Source of the DNA: Ruminococcaceae bacterium UBA6353
Lineage (GTDB): Bacteria > Bacillota > Clostridia > Oscillospirales > Acutalibacteraceae
Assembly: GCA_002437905.1 (NCBI GenBank)
Contig: DJRT01000006.1
Span: 18,382 to 52,661 of the forward strand
DNA length: 34,280 nt
Direction of reading: 5' to 3'
The notes under the pieces are model-generated. The model saw only the letters and a program-made list of their open reading frames with translations. It made no database searches and was not told where the DNA came from. Of the stretch, positions 14,957-23,010 are shown piece after piece. The position numbers were made by a program, and so were the translations under genes. Positions within the stretch are counted from its first letter, which is position 1, and each line of letters opens with the position of its first letter.

Positions 14957-15988
14957 TTACAGCTCAGCGAAATACTTGATGGTACGCACCATCTGGCTGG
15001 TGTAGGAGTTCTCGTTATCGTACCAGGACACAACCTGCACCTGATAGGTGTCGTCGTCGATCTTGGCCACCATCGTCTGGGTGGAATCGAACAGGGAACC
15101 ATACCGCATGCCGATCACATCAGAGGACACGATCATATCCTCGTTGTAGCCGAAGGACTCGGAGGCAGCCGCCTTCATGGCTGCATTGATGCCGTCCGCG
15201 GTGATATCCTTGCCCTTGACAACCGCCACCAGGATGGTGGTGGAGCCGGTGCAAACCGGCACGCGCTGGGCAGAGCCGATCAGCTTGCCGTTGAGCTCGG
15301 GAATAACCAGGCCGATCGCCTTGGCGGCGCCGGTGGAGTTCGGCACGATGTTCTGCGCACCGGCACGGGCACGGCGCAGGTCACCCTTGCGGTGCGGGCC
15401 ATCCAGGATCATCTGGTCGCCGGTGTAGGCGTGCACAGTGGTCATGATGCCGCTCTCGATGGGGGCGTAATCATTGAGCGCCTTGGCCATGGGAGCCAGG
15501 CAGTTGGTGGTGCAGGAAGCCGCCGAGATGATCTTGTCCTCTTTGGTCAGGGTCTTCTCGTTCACGCTGTACACGATGGTGGGCAGATCCTTGCCGGCAG
15601 GGGCAGAGATGACCACCTTCTTGGCGCCGGCATTGATGTGAGCCTGCGCCTTATCCTTGGAGCAGTAGAAGCCGGTGCACTCCAGCACAACATCCACGCC
15701 CAGCTCGCCCCACGGGCACTCGTTGGCGTCCTTGATCGCGTAGATCACGATCTTCTTGCCATCGACGGTGATATAGTTGTCCTCGCCCTCACCCTCATGG
15801 AAATCCACCGTGTGACCCATAGCCACATAGTTGCCCTGAGCGGTATCGTACTTCAGCAGGTGCGCCAGCATCTTTGCGCTGGTCAGATCGTTGATCGCCA
15901 CGACCTCGTAGCCATCGGCGCCGAACATCTGACGGAAAGCCAGACGGCCGATGCGGCCAAAACCATTGATTGCAACCTTAACTGCCAT
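14957..15988 (-). CDS. gap: Glyceraldehyde-3-phosphate dehydrogenase, type I
   Basis: 343-residue glycolytic enzyme that oxidises and phosphorylates glyceraldehyde-3-phosphate with NAD. The Rossmann start INGFGRIGRLAFR, the active site ASCTTNC (Cys159), the general base in TTVHAYTGDQ (His186) and the C-terminal WYDNENSY are all intact. Asp at the end of strand beta2 (VVAINDL, Asp34) indicates NAD preference. The ATG follows GGAGGTAATTTATC. It is monocistronic, with its own strong promoter and terminator, and codon use is very uniform, as for a highly expressed gene. Confidence 0.98.
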   Translation of the reverse strand: MAVKVAINGFGRIGRLAFRQMFGADGYEVVAINDLTSAKMLAHLLKYDTAQGNYVAMGHTVDFHEGEGEDNYITVDGKKIVIYAIKDANECPWGELGVDVVLECTGFYCSKDKAQAHINAGAKKVVISAPAGKDLPTIVYSVNEKTLTKEDKIISAASCTTNCLAPMAKALNDYAPIESGIMTTVHAYTGDQMILDGPHRKGDLRRARAGAQNIVPNSTGAAKAIGLVIPELNGKLIGSAQRVPVCTGSTTILVAVVKGKDITADGINAAMKAAASESFGYNEDMIVSSDVIGMRYGSLFDSTQTMVAKIDDDTYQVQVVSWYDNENSYTSQMVRTIKYFAEL

Positions 15989-16022
15989 GATAAATTACCT
16001 CCATATATTTGGTCTTGTCCTA

Positions 16023-16051
16023 ATTCTAACGCAAAACCCCGCAGATTGCAA
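16023..16051 (-). promoter_or_regulatory. Promoter of gap
   Basis: On the minus strand TTGCAA (16046-16051) and TAGAAT (16023-16028) are spaced by 17 bp, 35 nt before the ATG. It has the same hexamers and spacing as the tuf promoter. Confidence 0.85.
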
Positions 16052-16161
16052 GTCGTTTGTTGGATTTTTAACAGGGGGATTTTCACTTTCGGTAATTTGT
16101 ACAAACTCACCGACATTCCACCCTTTTGCGCGTGTATTATTCACAAAAAAGGAGAATACCC

Positions 16162-16914
16162 ATGAAAGAACAGACACCTGGCGGCCAGCCACCGGAGGGA
16201 CAGCAGCGCGAAGCGCTTGCCCGCTACTTCCTGTCCTCGCCGCCCTATGCGGCGCTTTCGGCGGCTGAACGGGTCGATTTCCGCCGCCGGCTGCGGCAGC
16301 TTGGCGCCCTGGAGGATCAGGAGGTAATCGCCGCCGCCGGCTGTGCCCGGCCGCTGGCACTCGGCGATCCAACGCCCCTACTGCAAGTCACGCTGACCGC
16401 CGCCCAGCGGCTGGCCGCAAGCGCCGGGCAGCCACTGCTGATCTTCCCCGCACGGGAAGCCTCCTTCCGCTTTCCGGCATGGCTGCATCCCCGGCTGCTG
16501 CGCCTGGCACTGGTGGATATGCTGCGTGCCGCCTGCCTGGCGGCGCCGCACCAGGCGGTGTGGGTGCGGCTGCAGGAGCAGGCAAGCTGCCTGACCGTAA
16601 CCGCCACAGCGGCCGCCCCGATCCACGACCCGGCCGTTGCCGCCGTGATACAGGAATGCGCCAGACTGCACGGCGGCAGTCTGGCGCAAAGTGAAGAGCG
16701 TATCGGATTTTCCTGTGCGCGGGCAGAGGACCCCGCCGCCCTGCCGGCAGCGCCCCCACAGGAGGAAACAGCTGCGCAGCTGTGCCGCGACACCCTTTCC
16801 CCGGTATGGACCGGTTTTTATTCCTGGCTGCCGGAGCCATCCGACGCCATCGATGAGGCCGGGAAATCCTCTCCGGAGACCTCCGCCCCGGATGCCGGGG
16901 CCGAGAACCCATAG
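16162..16914 (+). CDS. Unrecognised protein with a degenerate histidine-kinase-like ATPase fold
   Basis: 250-residue soluble protein, start ATG 16162 with AAAAGGAG 7-8 nt upstream. Residues about 110-187 have the spacing of a GHKL/HATPase_c domain: PRLLRLALVDMLRAA (N-box position), a beta strand AVWVRLQEQASCLTVTATA, and IQECARLHGGSLAQSEERIGFSC resembling the end of the domain in sensor kinases, quoted here in parts (ARLHGGSL, ERIGFSC). The N-box asparagine is replaced by Asp/Arg and there is no DxGxG lid, so ATP binding is doubtful. No phospho-accepting His domain or membrane helix is seen. The last 97 bp overlap the convergent membrane protein gene, and the C-terminal 60 residues are low complexity. 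Function unknown. Confidence 0.65.
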   Translation: MKEQTPGGQPPEGQQREALARYFLSSPPYAALSAAERVDFRRRLRQLGALEDQEVIAAAGCARPLALGDPTPLLQVTLTAAQRLAASAGQPLLIFPAREASFRFPAWLHPRLLRLALVDMLRAACLAAPHQAVWVRLQEQASCLTVTATAAAPIHDPAVAAVIQECARLHGGSLAQSEERIGFSCARAEDPAALPAAPPQEETAAQLCRDTLSPVWTGFYSWLPEPSDAIDEAGKSSPETSAPDAGAENP

Positions 16915-17750
16915 GCCAGCGTCCAGCAGAAGACCAGCGCCAGCAGCCCGATGGCCGCATCCGGCACACTGGCCATCTCCTCCGACAGATAGGCGGCGGT
17001 ATCGCCCTGCAGAAGCATCCACAGACGCCACAGCGGCGCGCTGAGGGCGAACACCCCCGCTCCCGCAGCACAGAAAAGCAGGCTGCCCGGCCGTACACTG
17101 CCAACACCGGCCGCATGGCGCGCCAGCTTGAACAGAAACAGCAGCTCAAAGATTAGCATGGCAAAGGTAAAGCAGCCATTGGAAAGATCAATGGCGCTGG
17201 CATAGGACATCAGATAGCGCGCCAGCCGCAGCCAGATCCACAGCACCGGCAGCAGGATGGTGTACTGCTGCATACCGGCGTGGGTGCCCCCGGCCTGCAG
17301 GATGCGCAGCCCATAGGCAATCAGCGCCACGCCGCCCAGCAGGCCGCAGACCAGCATCAGCACCGTAAAGGCCGTCGGCAGCCCGGTCATCAGCAGGGAG
17401 GCCGGCGCCGGCGGCTCTGCATACAGCAGCCAGCACACCGTATCCCACAGGCTGAAGGCTGTCACCAGCACTCCGCACAGCAGAAGGGCCAGCGCCAGCG
17501 GCATTACCGCCGCACTGCGGATGTCGCGGCGCGGCCTTTCCGCCAGGCAGGCCATCACAGCCAGCACCACCAGCAGCGTAACGCCCACCGCAATAGCCGG
17601 AATATTGGCACCGAAGCGGCCGGTATCGGGATCCCGCAGCTGCGGCGCCAGCAGTGCCCGCAGCAACAGCAACGCCAGCGTTCCCGCCGTGCCGACGGCC
17701 GCCATACACGGCAGCCACCAGGGGCGCAGCCTATCCAGTATCTGTTTCAT
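16818..17750 (-). CDS. Integral membrane protein (about 8 TM), unrecognised
   Basis: 310-residue, very hydrophobic protein with about eight membrane segments (roughly residues 12-36, 49-70, 79-112, 117-150, 165-186, 192-214, 224-249 and 262-284) and short charged ends. The ATG at 17750 has AAAGGA 7 nt upstream; the longer frame to 17843 lacks a ribosome binding site. I do not recognise a family and see no transporter motif. The C-terminal tail is Ser/Glu-rich and is encoded opposite the end of the 16162 gene. A TTGACT-17-TATAGT promoter lies at 17864-17892, divergent from and overlapping the leader of spoIID. Confidence 0.75.
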   Translation of the reverse strand: MKQILDRLRPWWLPCMAAVGTAGTLALLLLRALLAPQLRDPDTGRFGANIPAIAVGVTLLVVLAVMACLAERPRRDIRSAAVMPLALALLLCGVLVTAFSLWDTVCWLLYAEPPAPASLLMTGLPTAFTVLMLVCGLLGGVALIAYGLRILQAGGTHAGMQQYTILLPVLWIWLRLARYLMSYASAIDLSNGCFTFAMLIFELLFLFKLARHAAGVGSVRPGSLLFCAAGAGVFALSAPLWRLWMLLQGDTAAYLSEEMASVPDAAIGLLALVFCWTLAYGFSAPASGAEVSGEDFPASSMASDGSGSQE

Positions 17751-17778
17751 TCTCTCGTCCTTTCCTGCAGCCACGGCG

Positions 17779-17807
17779 GCATATTTCCGCCGTCCGCCGC
17801 ATATCCA
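17779..17807 (+). promoter_or_regulatory. Candidate SigE-type promoter for spoIID
   Basis: GCATATT (17779-17785), a 14-nt spacer and CATATCCA (17800-17807) fit the SigE pattern (-35 GHATATT, -10 CATACAHT) at the -35 fully and at the -10 partly. spoIID is a SigE gene in Bacillus. The start codon is about 155 nt downstream, a long leader. The AT-rich boxes stand out in this GC-rich region. Confidence 0.35.
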
Positions 17808-17863
17808 TACAGCAGAGACGGACAACCTGCCGTCTGCCGCCAATCATACACCTGACTGCCTCT

Positions 17864-17892
17864 ACTATACGCCGTTTTCGGCACAAAGTCAA
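17864..17892 (-). promoter_or_regulatory. Promoter of the 8-TM membrane protein gene
   Basis: On the minus strand TTGACT (17887-17892) and TATAGT (17864-17869) are separated by 17 bp. The start codon is 114 nt downstream. Confidence 0.75.
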
Positions 17893-17900
17893 GAATGAAG

Positions 17901-17940
17901 AAACACCGTACCCAGGCAACATGGGCCTGTTCCGGTGTTT
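17901..17940 (+). promoter_or_regulatory. Hairpin in the spoIID leader
   Basis: AAACACCG (17901-17908) pairs with CGGTGTTT (17933-17940), enclosing a second short stem (CAGG/CCTG). It ends in TTTTC 20 nt before the spoIID start and looks terminator-like, so it may attenuate read-through or protect the mRNA. Confidence 0.45.
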
Positions 17941-17962
17941 TCACAGAAAGGATGGGACCAAA

Positions 17963-18982
17963 ATGAAAGGGTATGCTCTGCTGGCGCTGGGCGCCGCTAT
18001 CCTGTTGCTGCTGCTGCCGCTGCCGGCGCTGTTCGCTTCCGGCGGGGAGCTGCCTGCCGCCACCCCGGCGGGCACAGAAAGCACCCCGGCCGCTCCGACC
18101 ACCGCCACAACCACCGCCCCCGCAGCCACGCCGGACGAAAGCAAGGCGGTTTTCCGTCTGCTGGTCGGCTCCACGGTCATCGAACTGGAGGAACGGGAAT
18201 TTCTCATCCGCACACTGGCCTTTGAGATGCCGGCTGCCTACCACACCGAGGCGCTCAAGGCGCAGGCGGTGGCCGCCTATACATATTACAGCCGGCAACG
18301 GCAGCGGCAGCAGGAAAAGGCCGACCCGGCACTGCAGGGGGCGGACTTTGCCACGCCGGATCCCGCCTTTCCGGAGGGCTACACCCAGGCCGCCCTGCAG
18401 GAGCGCTGGGGGGAAAAGTACACGGTGTATTACAATAAGCTTTCCGCCGCGGTGGATGCGGTTCTGGGAAAGACCATCACCTACCAGGGCGCGCTGATCG
18501 ACGCCTGCTACTTCGCGCTCAGCCCCGGCGCAACCGATGCCGCCGCCACCGTATGGGGCAATGAGGTGCCGTACCTGCAGCCGGTCGCCAGCCCCGGCGA
18601 CAAACTCTCCCCGCAATATGAAACGGTCGTCACCTTCTCCACCGAGGAACTGAAAAGCAAGCTGTGTGCCGCATACAGTGGGCTGCAGCTGCCGGAGGAT
18701 CCGACAGGCTGGCTGGGAACGCCCACCACAGCCGAAACCGGCACCGTGACCGGCCTGCCGGTCGGCGGACAAACACTGACCGGCGTCCAGATACGGCAGG
18801 CGCTGGGACTGCGCTCCGCCTGCTTCACCGTTACCTGCGCGGATGGACAGTTCCGCTTCACGGTGCACGGCTATGGCCACAATGTCGGCATGAGCCAGTA
18901 TGGCGCCGATTATCTGGCCAGGCAGGGGTACGGGTACGAGGAAATCCTGAAGTATTATTACACCGGCGTGTCGGTCGGGTAA
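17963..18982 (+). CDS. spoIID: Stage II sporulation protein D (SpoIID/LytB lytic transglycosylase)
   Basis: 339-residue peptidoglycan lytic transglycosylase that, during sporulation, works with SpoIIP and SpoIIM to thin the septal wall and drive engulfment by the mother cell. One membrane anchor (residues about 4-25) is followed by an Ala/Thr/Pro linker (27-58) and the catalytic SpoIID domain. The catalytic glutamate is Glu88 in AFEMPAAYHTEALKAQAVAAYTY, here AYTY where ARTY is usual. The C-terminal GYGHNVGMSQYGADYLARQGY block is intact. ATG 17963 has AAAGGA about 10 nt upstream. No other sporulation gene adjoins it. Some SpoIID-like proteins serve vegetative wall turnover, but size and anchor fit the sporulation type. 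Confidence 0.9.
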   Translation: MKGYALLALGAAILLLLLPLPALFASGGELPAATPAGTESTPAAPTTATTTAPAATPDESKAVFRLLVGSTVIELEEREFLIRTLAFEMPAAYHTEALKAQAVAAYTYYSRQRQRQQEKADPALQGADFATPDPAFPEGYTQAALQERWGEKYTVYYNKLSAAVDAVLGKTITYQGALIDACYFALSPGATDAAATVWGNEVPYLQPVASPGDKLSPQYETVVTFSTEELKSKLCAAYSGLQLPEDPTGWLGTPTTAETGTVTGLPVGGQTLTGVQIRQALGLRSACFTVTCADGQFRFTVHGYGHNVGMSQYGADYLARQGYGYEEILKYYYTGVSVG

Positions 18983-18993
18983 GCCCCTGCCGA

Positions 18994-19461
18994 TCAGTTG
19001 AGCAGAAATACGCCGAAATTCAGATATCCGGCAAAGGTGACCCACAGCAGATACGGCACCAGCAGCCAGCCGGCCAGCGGCCGCACAGCGGCAAAGCGCC
19101 ATATCGTCAGCACAATCAGCCCCCACAGCAGCACCAGCCACACAAAGGCCAGCAGGTACGCCTTAAAAGTGAAAAAGAGCACTGACCAGAAGAAATTTAC
19201 CGCAAGCTGGGCGCCGTAGACCACCATAGCCTCCCGCCGCTGGCGGCAATTGCCGCCGGTCAGCACCAGATAGGCGGCCAGCCCCATCAGCAGATACAGC
19301 AGCGTCCACACCACCGGAAACAGCCACGCCGGCGGTGCCAGCCGCGGCTGCCGCACCGCCGCAAAATCCCGCATACCGCCGGCGGACAGCAGCGCGGACA
19401 GGCCGCCCACCGCCAGTGGAATAAACAGACACAGCAGCAGCTTTTTCCATTGGATCTTCAT
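18994..19461 (-). CDS. tspO: TspO/MBR family protein
   Basis: 155-residue, five-helix membrane protein of the tryptophan-rich sensory protein/translocator family, which binds tetrapyrroles and related ligands. Family signatures: PPAWLFPVVWTLLYLLMG, the mid-protein NFFWSVLFF and the C-terminal LLVPYLLWVTFAGYLNFGVFLLN quoted in part as PYLLWVTFAGYLN. Length is normal. The ATG at 19461 has GGAGGTG 6 nt upstream. A TAGAAT box lies about 20 nt before the ribosome binding site, but its -35 is poor. It is convergent with spoIID, only 11 nt apart, without a visible terminator between. Confidence 0.95.
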   Translation of the reverse strand: MKIQWKKLLLCLFIPLAVGGLSALLSAGGMRDFAAVRQPRLAPPAWLFPVVWTLLYLLMGLAAYLVLTGGNCRQRREAMVVYGAQLAVNFFWSVLFFTFKAYLLAFVWLVLLWGLIVLTIWRFAAVRPLAGWLLVPYLLWVTFAGYLNFGVFLLN

Positions 19462-19525
19462 ACACAGCACCTCCCACATTCTACGGTATCTTATGCAGGC
19501 GGGCGACCCTCTATGCGCTGCACGC

Positions 19526-19566
19526 AAAAAGGCGTCCGCAGCCCCGGCAATCGGGGCTGCGGACGC
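19526..19566 (-). terminator. Terminator after the LOG-family gene
   Basis: GCGTCCGCAGCCCCG (19532-19546) and its complement (19552-19566) form a perfect 15-bp stem with a 5-nt loop. On the minus strand a CTTTTTG tail follows, 30 nt after the stop codon. Confidence 0.85.
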
Positions 19567-19596
19567 TGATGTCATCTGCAGATATTCCGGAGCCTG

Positions 19597-20175
19597 TCAG
19601 CGCTCCACAAACTTCGTTTCATGGATATCCGCCGCCGCGCCGGGCAGTGTCAACTGCTCCAGCACCTGCTGCGGGGTCACCGCCACCGTATACAGCTGCA
19701 GGCTGGCCGGGCGCATGAAACGCTCCTCCACCGTATGCTGCAGCAGGGTCAGCAGCGGATCGTAATACCCCAGCGGATTGAAGATCACAATCGGCTTTTT
19801 GTGGCGGCCAAGCTGCTTGAGCGTATAGATCTCAAAAAACTCCTCATAGGTGCCGATGCCGCCGGGGGTCACGATAAAGGCATCCGCCCGGTCCTCCATG
19901 ATCTGCTTGCGCTCACGCATGGTTTCGGTATAGATGATCTCATCGCAGCCCTCAAACAGGATGCCGTCCACCTGCAGAAAGGAGGGCACCACACCCGTCA
20001 CATGCCCGCCGCAGCGCTTCATTCCCCGCGCGGCCGCCCCCATCAGGCCGGCGCCGCCCGCACCGTAGACCATGCTGTGCCCGGCGGCGGCCATCGCCTC
20101 CCCCAGCTGCTCGGTCAGGCGGATATATTCCGGGGTGATCTCCGGGCTGGAGGCCCCATACAGACAAACCCTCAT
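19597..20175 (-). CDS. LOG family protein, probable nucleoside 5'-monophosphate phosphoribohydrolase
   Basis: 192-residue Rossmann-fold enzyme of the group once called lysine decarboxylase-like (TIGR00730). Members split cytokinin-type or adenine nucleotides into base and ribose 5-phosphate. The glycine-rich VYGAGGAGLMGAAARG start, the ERKQIM segment and the active-site PGGIGTYEE (residues 104-112) are all present. The ATG has GGAGGGAAGTAGC upstream. It starts 60 nt after the glgP stop, just behind that gene's terminator, and has no separate promoter that I can see, so read-through from glgP is the likely source of its mRNA. True substrate unknown. Confidence 0.9.
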   Translation of the reverse strand: MRVCLYGASSPEITPEYIRLTEQLGEAMAAAGHSMVYGAGGAGLMGAAARGMKRCGGHVTGVVPSFLQVDGILFEGCDEIIYTETMRERKQIMEDRADAFIVTPGGIGTYEEFFEIYTLKQLGRHKKPIVIFNPLGYYDPLLTLLQHTVEERFMRPASLQLYTVAVTPQQVLEQLTLPGAAADIHETKFVER

Positions 20176-20204
20176 GCTACTTCCCTCCGTTTGTTGTTTG
20201 TGGC

Positions 20205-20234
20205 AAAAAGTGGGGCCGAAAAGCCCCGCTTTTT
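20205..20234 (-). terminator. Terminator after glgP
   Basis: AAAAAGTGGGGC (20205-20216) pairs with GCCCCGCTTTTT (20223-20234) with one G-T wobble and a 6-nt loop. On the minus strand it begins one base after the glgP stop codon and ends in five Ts. Confidence 0.8.
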
Positions 20235-20235
20235 C

Positions 20236-22803
20236 TTACCATTTCACCGGCTTCACATGCCAGATACGCTCATTGTAATCACGGATCGCCCGGTCGGCGG
20301 CGAACACACCGCTCTTGGCGGTATTCAGCAGCGCCACCCGCGCCCAGGCATCCTGGTCGCGGTACAGGGCACCGCTGGCCTCCTGCGCACGGCAATAGTC
20401 CGCAAAATCCGCCAGCACCATGTACGGATCCTTCGTCGTCAGCGAGGACGCAATCTCATGGTAATCGCAGCCCTCAAACCCACTGTACATCTGGTCGATC
20501 GCACGGTGGATCACCGGATCACGGTCATAATAGCTGCCGGGACGATAGCCCGCTGCCTTCAGCTGCTCCACCTCATCGGTGTGCATACCGAACAGGAACA
20601 TGTTCTCGGCGCCCACGGCATCGCAGATCTCCACATTGGCGCCGTCCAGCGTGCCGAGGGTCAGCGCGCCGTTCATCATCAGCTTCATGTTGCCGGTGCC
20701 GCTGGCCTCGGTGCCGGCCAGCGAGATCTGCTCACTGATATCGGCTGCCGGCATCAGCAGCTCCGCCAGCGTTACCCGGTAGTCCTCCACATAAACCACC
20801 TTCAGCTTATCCCGCACCACCGGGTCATTGTCGATCATCCGGCCAAGATTGTAGATAAAGCGGATGATCTCCTTAGCCATATAGTAGCCCGGCGCAGACT
20901 TGGCGCCGAAGATGTAGGTGCGGGGGGTGATATCCAGATTGGGGTCATCCTTCAGCTTCTGATACAAGCTGAGGATGTGCAGCGCATTCAGATGCTGGCG
21001 CTTGTATTCGTGCAGGCGCTTCACCTGGATATCAAACAGCGACTGCGGATCAATCACCTGCCCGGTCTGCTGCTGCAGATACTTGGCCAGACGCTCCTTA
21101 TTCTGCTTCTTGATCGCCATGAATTCCGCACGGGCAGCGGCATCCTCCGCATAGGGGGTCAGCTTATCCAGCTGTGCGGCATCCAGCACAAAGCCGTCGC
21201 CGATCTTATCCTTTACCCAGGCGGCCAGCGCCGGGTTGGCCTGGCACAGCCACCGCCGGTGGGCAATGCCGTTGGTCACATTGGTAAATTTCTCCGGCGA
21301 TACGGCATAGGCCTCCGGAAACACCGTGTGCTTGACGATCTCGCTGTGCAGACGGGATACACCATTGACCGAATGGCAGGCCGCCACGCACAGGTTGGCC
21401 ATTTTGATCAGGCCATAGCTGACAATCGCCATGTTGCTGACCTTCTGCGTATCGCCGCCGGTCGCCTGCATCATCGCCTCGCTGTAGCGGCGGTTGATCT
21501 CCTTCACGATCTGATAGATCCGGGGCAGGCGCTCACTGAACAGATCCTCCGGCCAGCATTCCAGTGCCTCCGCCATCACTGTGTGGTTGGTATAGGCAAA
21601 GGTGCGGTTGACGATGCTCCAGGCCTCATCCCAGCCATAGCCGCACTCATCCATCAGGATCCGCATCAGCTCCGGGATGGCCAGCGTGGGGTGCGTATCG
21701 TTGATGTGCACCGCCGCCATCTCCGGCAGGTTATCCATAGAGCCGTATTTTTCCAGGTGGCGGCGCACCAGATCCTGCATTGAGGCCGATACCAAAAAAT
21801 ACTGCTGCCGCAGGCGCAGGGATTTACCCTCACGGTGGTTATCCGCCGGGTACAGCACCTGGGTGATCACCTCCGCCATGGCCTTCTGCTCCACCGCACG
21901 CATGTATTCCCCCTGATTGAACAGGGACATATCCATGCCGGGGGCAGTCGCACGCCACAGGCGCAGCGTGGATATCCCGCGGCCGTCCTTGCCGGCCACC
22001 ATCAGGTCATAGGGCTGGGCGATCACATCGGTGGTGTCCACATGCTCCACATGGTGGAAGCCGCTGTCGTCCCACCATTCATTCACATGGCCGTCAAAGT
22101 GCACCTTCTGCGCACGCTCCGGCCGCGGCAGCAGCCAGCATTCGCCGCCGGGCAGCCAGAAATCCGGCAGCTCGGTCTGCCAGCCATCCACCAGCTTCTG
22201 GCGGAAGATGCCGTATTCATATAGCAGGGAATAGCCCATCGCCGGGATGGACTCGGTCGCCATACCGTCCAGGAAGCAGGCGGCCAGGCGGCCAAGGCCG
22301 CCATTGCCAAGCCCCGCATCCGGCTCCAGCTCGTACAGCATATCCATATTGATGCCAAATTCTTTCATCAGCGCTGCGGCATCCTGCTCCAGATCCAGAT
22401 TGTAAAGGGTATTCTTCAGGGAGCGGCCAAGCAGAAATTCCATACTCATGTAGTACACCTGTTTGGCATTCTGCTCATGAGTATGGTGGATAAACTCCAC
22501 CCGGCGGGCACGCATCCGGTCACGCAGCACCAGTGCCAGCGCATTGTACATTTGCTCGTAGGTCGCCTCTTCCGGCTGCACGGAAAACTGGTTCAGCAGC
22601 TTCTCCGTCAGTTCGCGGCGCAGCTGCTCCCGCGCCGAGGGGGCCTTTGCCTTGGAAGGCGTGCGCGTTTTGCCGGTGGTTTTGCCGGCAGTCTTGGCAG
22701 TACCGGCTTTTTTGGCGGGTGCTGCCGCTTTGGTGGTTTTCGTCGTTTTGGTGGTTTTTGCGGACGGCTTTCCGGCCGCAGCCGCTGTATTTTCTTTGCC
22801 CAT
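20236..22803 (-). CDS. glgP: Glycogen/starch alpha-glucan phosphorylase
   Basis: 855-residue PLP enzyme that releases glucose-1-phosphate from glycogen or maltodextrins. The PLP lysine sits in EASGTGNMKLMMNGALTLGTLDG, quoted in part as GTGNMKLMMNG (about Lys707). DAGLGNGGLGRLAACFLD and HINDTHPTLAIPELMR are also intact. The ATG at 22803 follows AGAGGAGCTTGCTCT. The first 57 residues are unusual: a Lys/Ala/Thr-rich, histone-H1-like tail with TTK repeats and PAKKAG-type units, lying before the normal N-terminus at AREQLRRELTEKLL. A strong promoter (TTGCAT-17-TATAAT) precedes it. No other glycogen gene is in the window. Confidence 0.96.
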   Translation of the reverse strand: MGKENTAAAAGKPSAKTTKTTKTTKAAAPAKKAGTAKTAGKTTGKTRTPSKAKAPSAREQLRRELTEKLLNQFSVQPEEATYEQMYNALALVLRDRMRARRVEFIHHTHEQNAKQVYYMSMEFLLGRSLKNTLYNLDLEQDAAALMKEFGINMDMLYELEPDAGLGNGGLGRLAACFLDGMATESIPAMGYSLLYEYGIFRQKLVDGWQTELPDFWLPGGECWLLPRPERAQKVHFDGHVNEWWDDSGFHHVEHVDTTDVIAQPYDLMVAGKDGRGISTLRLWRATAPGMDMSLFNQGEYMRAVEQKAMAEVITQVLYPADNHREGKSLRLRQQYFLVSASMQDLVRRHLEKYGSMDNLPEMAAVHINDTHPTLAIPELMRILMDECGYGWDEAWSIVNRTFAYTNHTVMAEALECWPEDLFSERLPRIYQIVKEINRRYSEAMMQATGGDTQKVSNMAIVSYGLIKMANLCVAACHSVNGVSRLHSEIVKHTVFPEAYAVSPEKFTNVTNGIAHRRWLCQANPALAAWVKDKIGDGFVLDAAQLDKLTPYAEDAAARAEFMAIKKQNKERLAKYLQQQTGQVIDPQSLFDIQVKRLHEYKRQHLNALHILSLYQKLKDDPNLDITPRTYIFGAKSAPGYYMAKEIIRFIYNLGRMIDNDPVVRDKLKVVYVEDYRVTLAELLMPAADISEQISLAGTEASGTGNMKLMMNGALTLGTLDGANVEICDAVGAENMFLFGMHTDEVEQLKAAGYRPGSYYDRDPVIHRAIDQMYSGFEGCDYHEIASSLTTKDPYMVLADFADYCRAQEASGALYRDQDAWARVALLNTAKSGVFAADRAIRDYNERIWHVKPVKW

Positions 22804-22879
22804 AGAGCAAGCTCCTCTCCCGTGGTATGAACCGTTGCTTTCCGCTCCGCAAACAAAGCAGAAAGCTTCGCCTGTTTTC

Positions 22880-22908
22880 ATTATATACTACACCACGAAA
22901 TAATGCAA
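22880..22908 (-). promoter_or_regulatory. Promoter of glgP
   Basis: On the minus strand TTGCAT (22903-22908) and TATAAT (22880-22885) are spaced by 17 bp, 77 nt before the start codon. The remaining gap to 23010 is AT-rich and shows no gene. Confidence 0.85.
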
Positions 22909-23010
22909 TAGTTTTTGTAAAACGACGAAAAATTTCTGCATTTTTGCATTATTCTTGCCGATTTTATCCACATTGCACAAATTTCACATACATTTTACGA
23001 GTAACAGACC

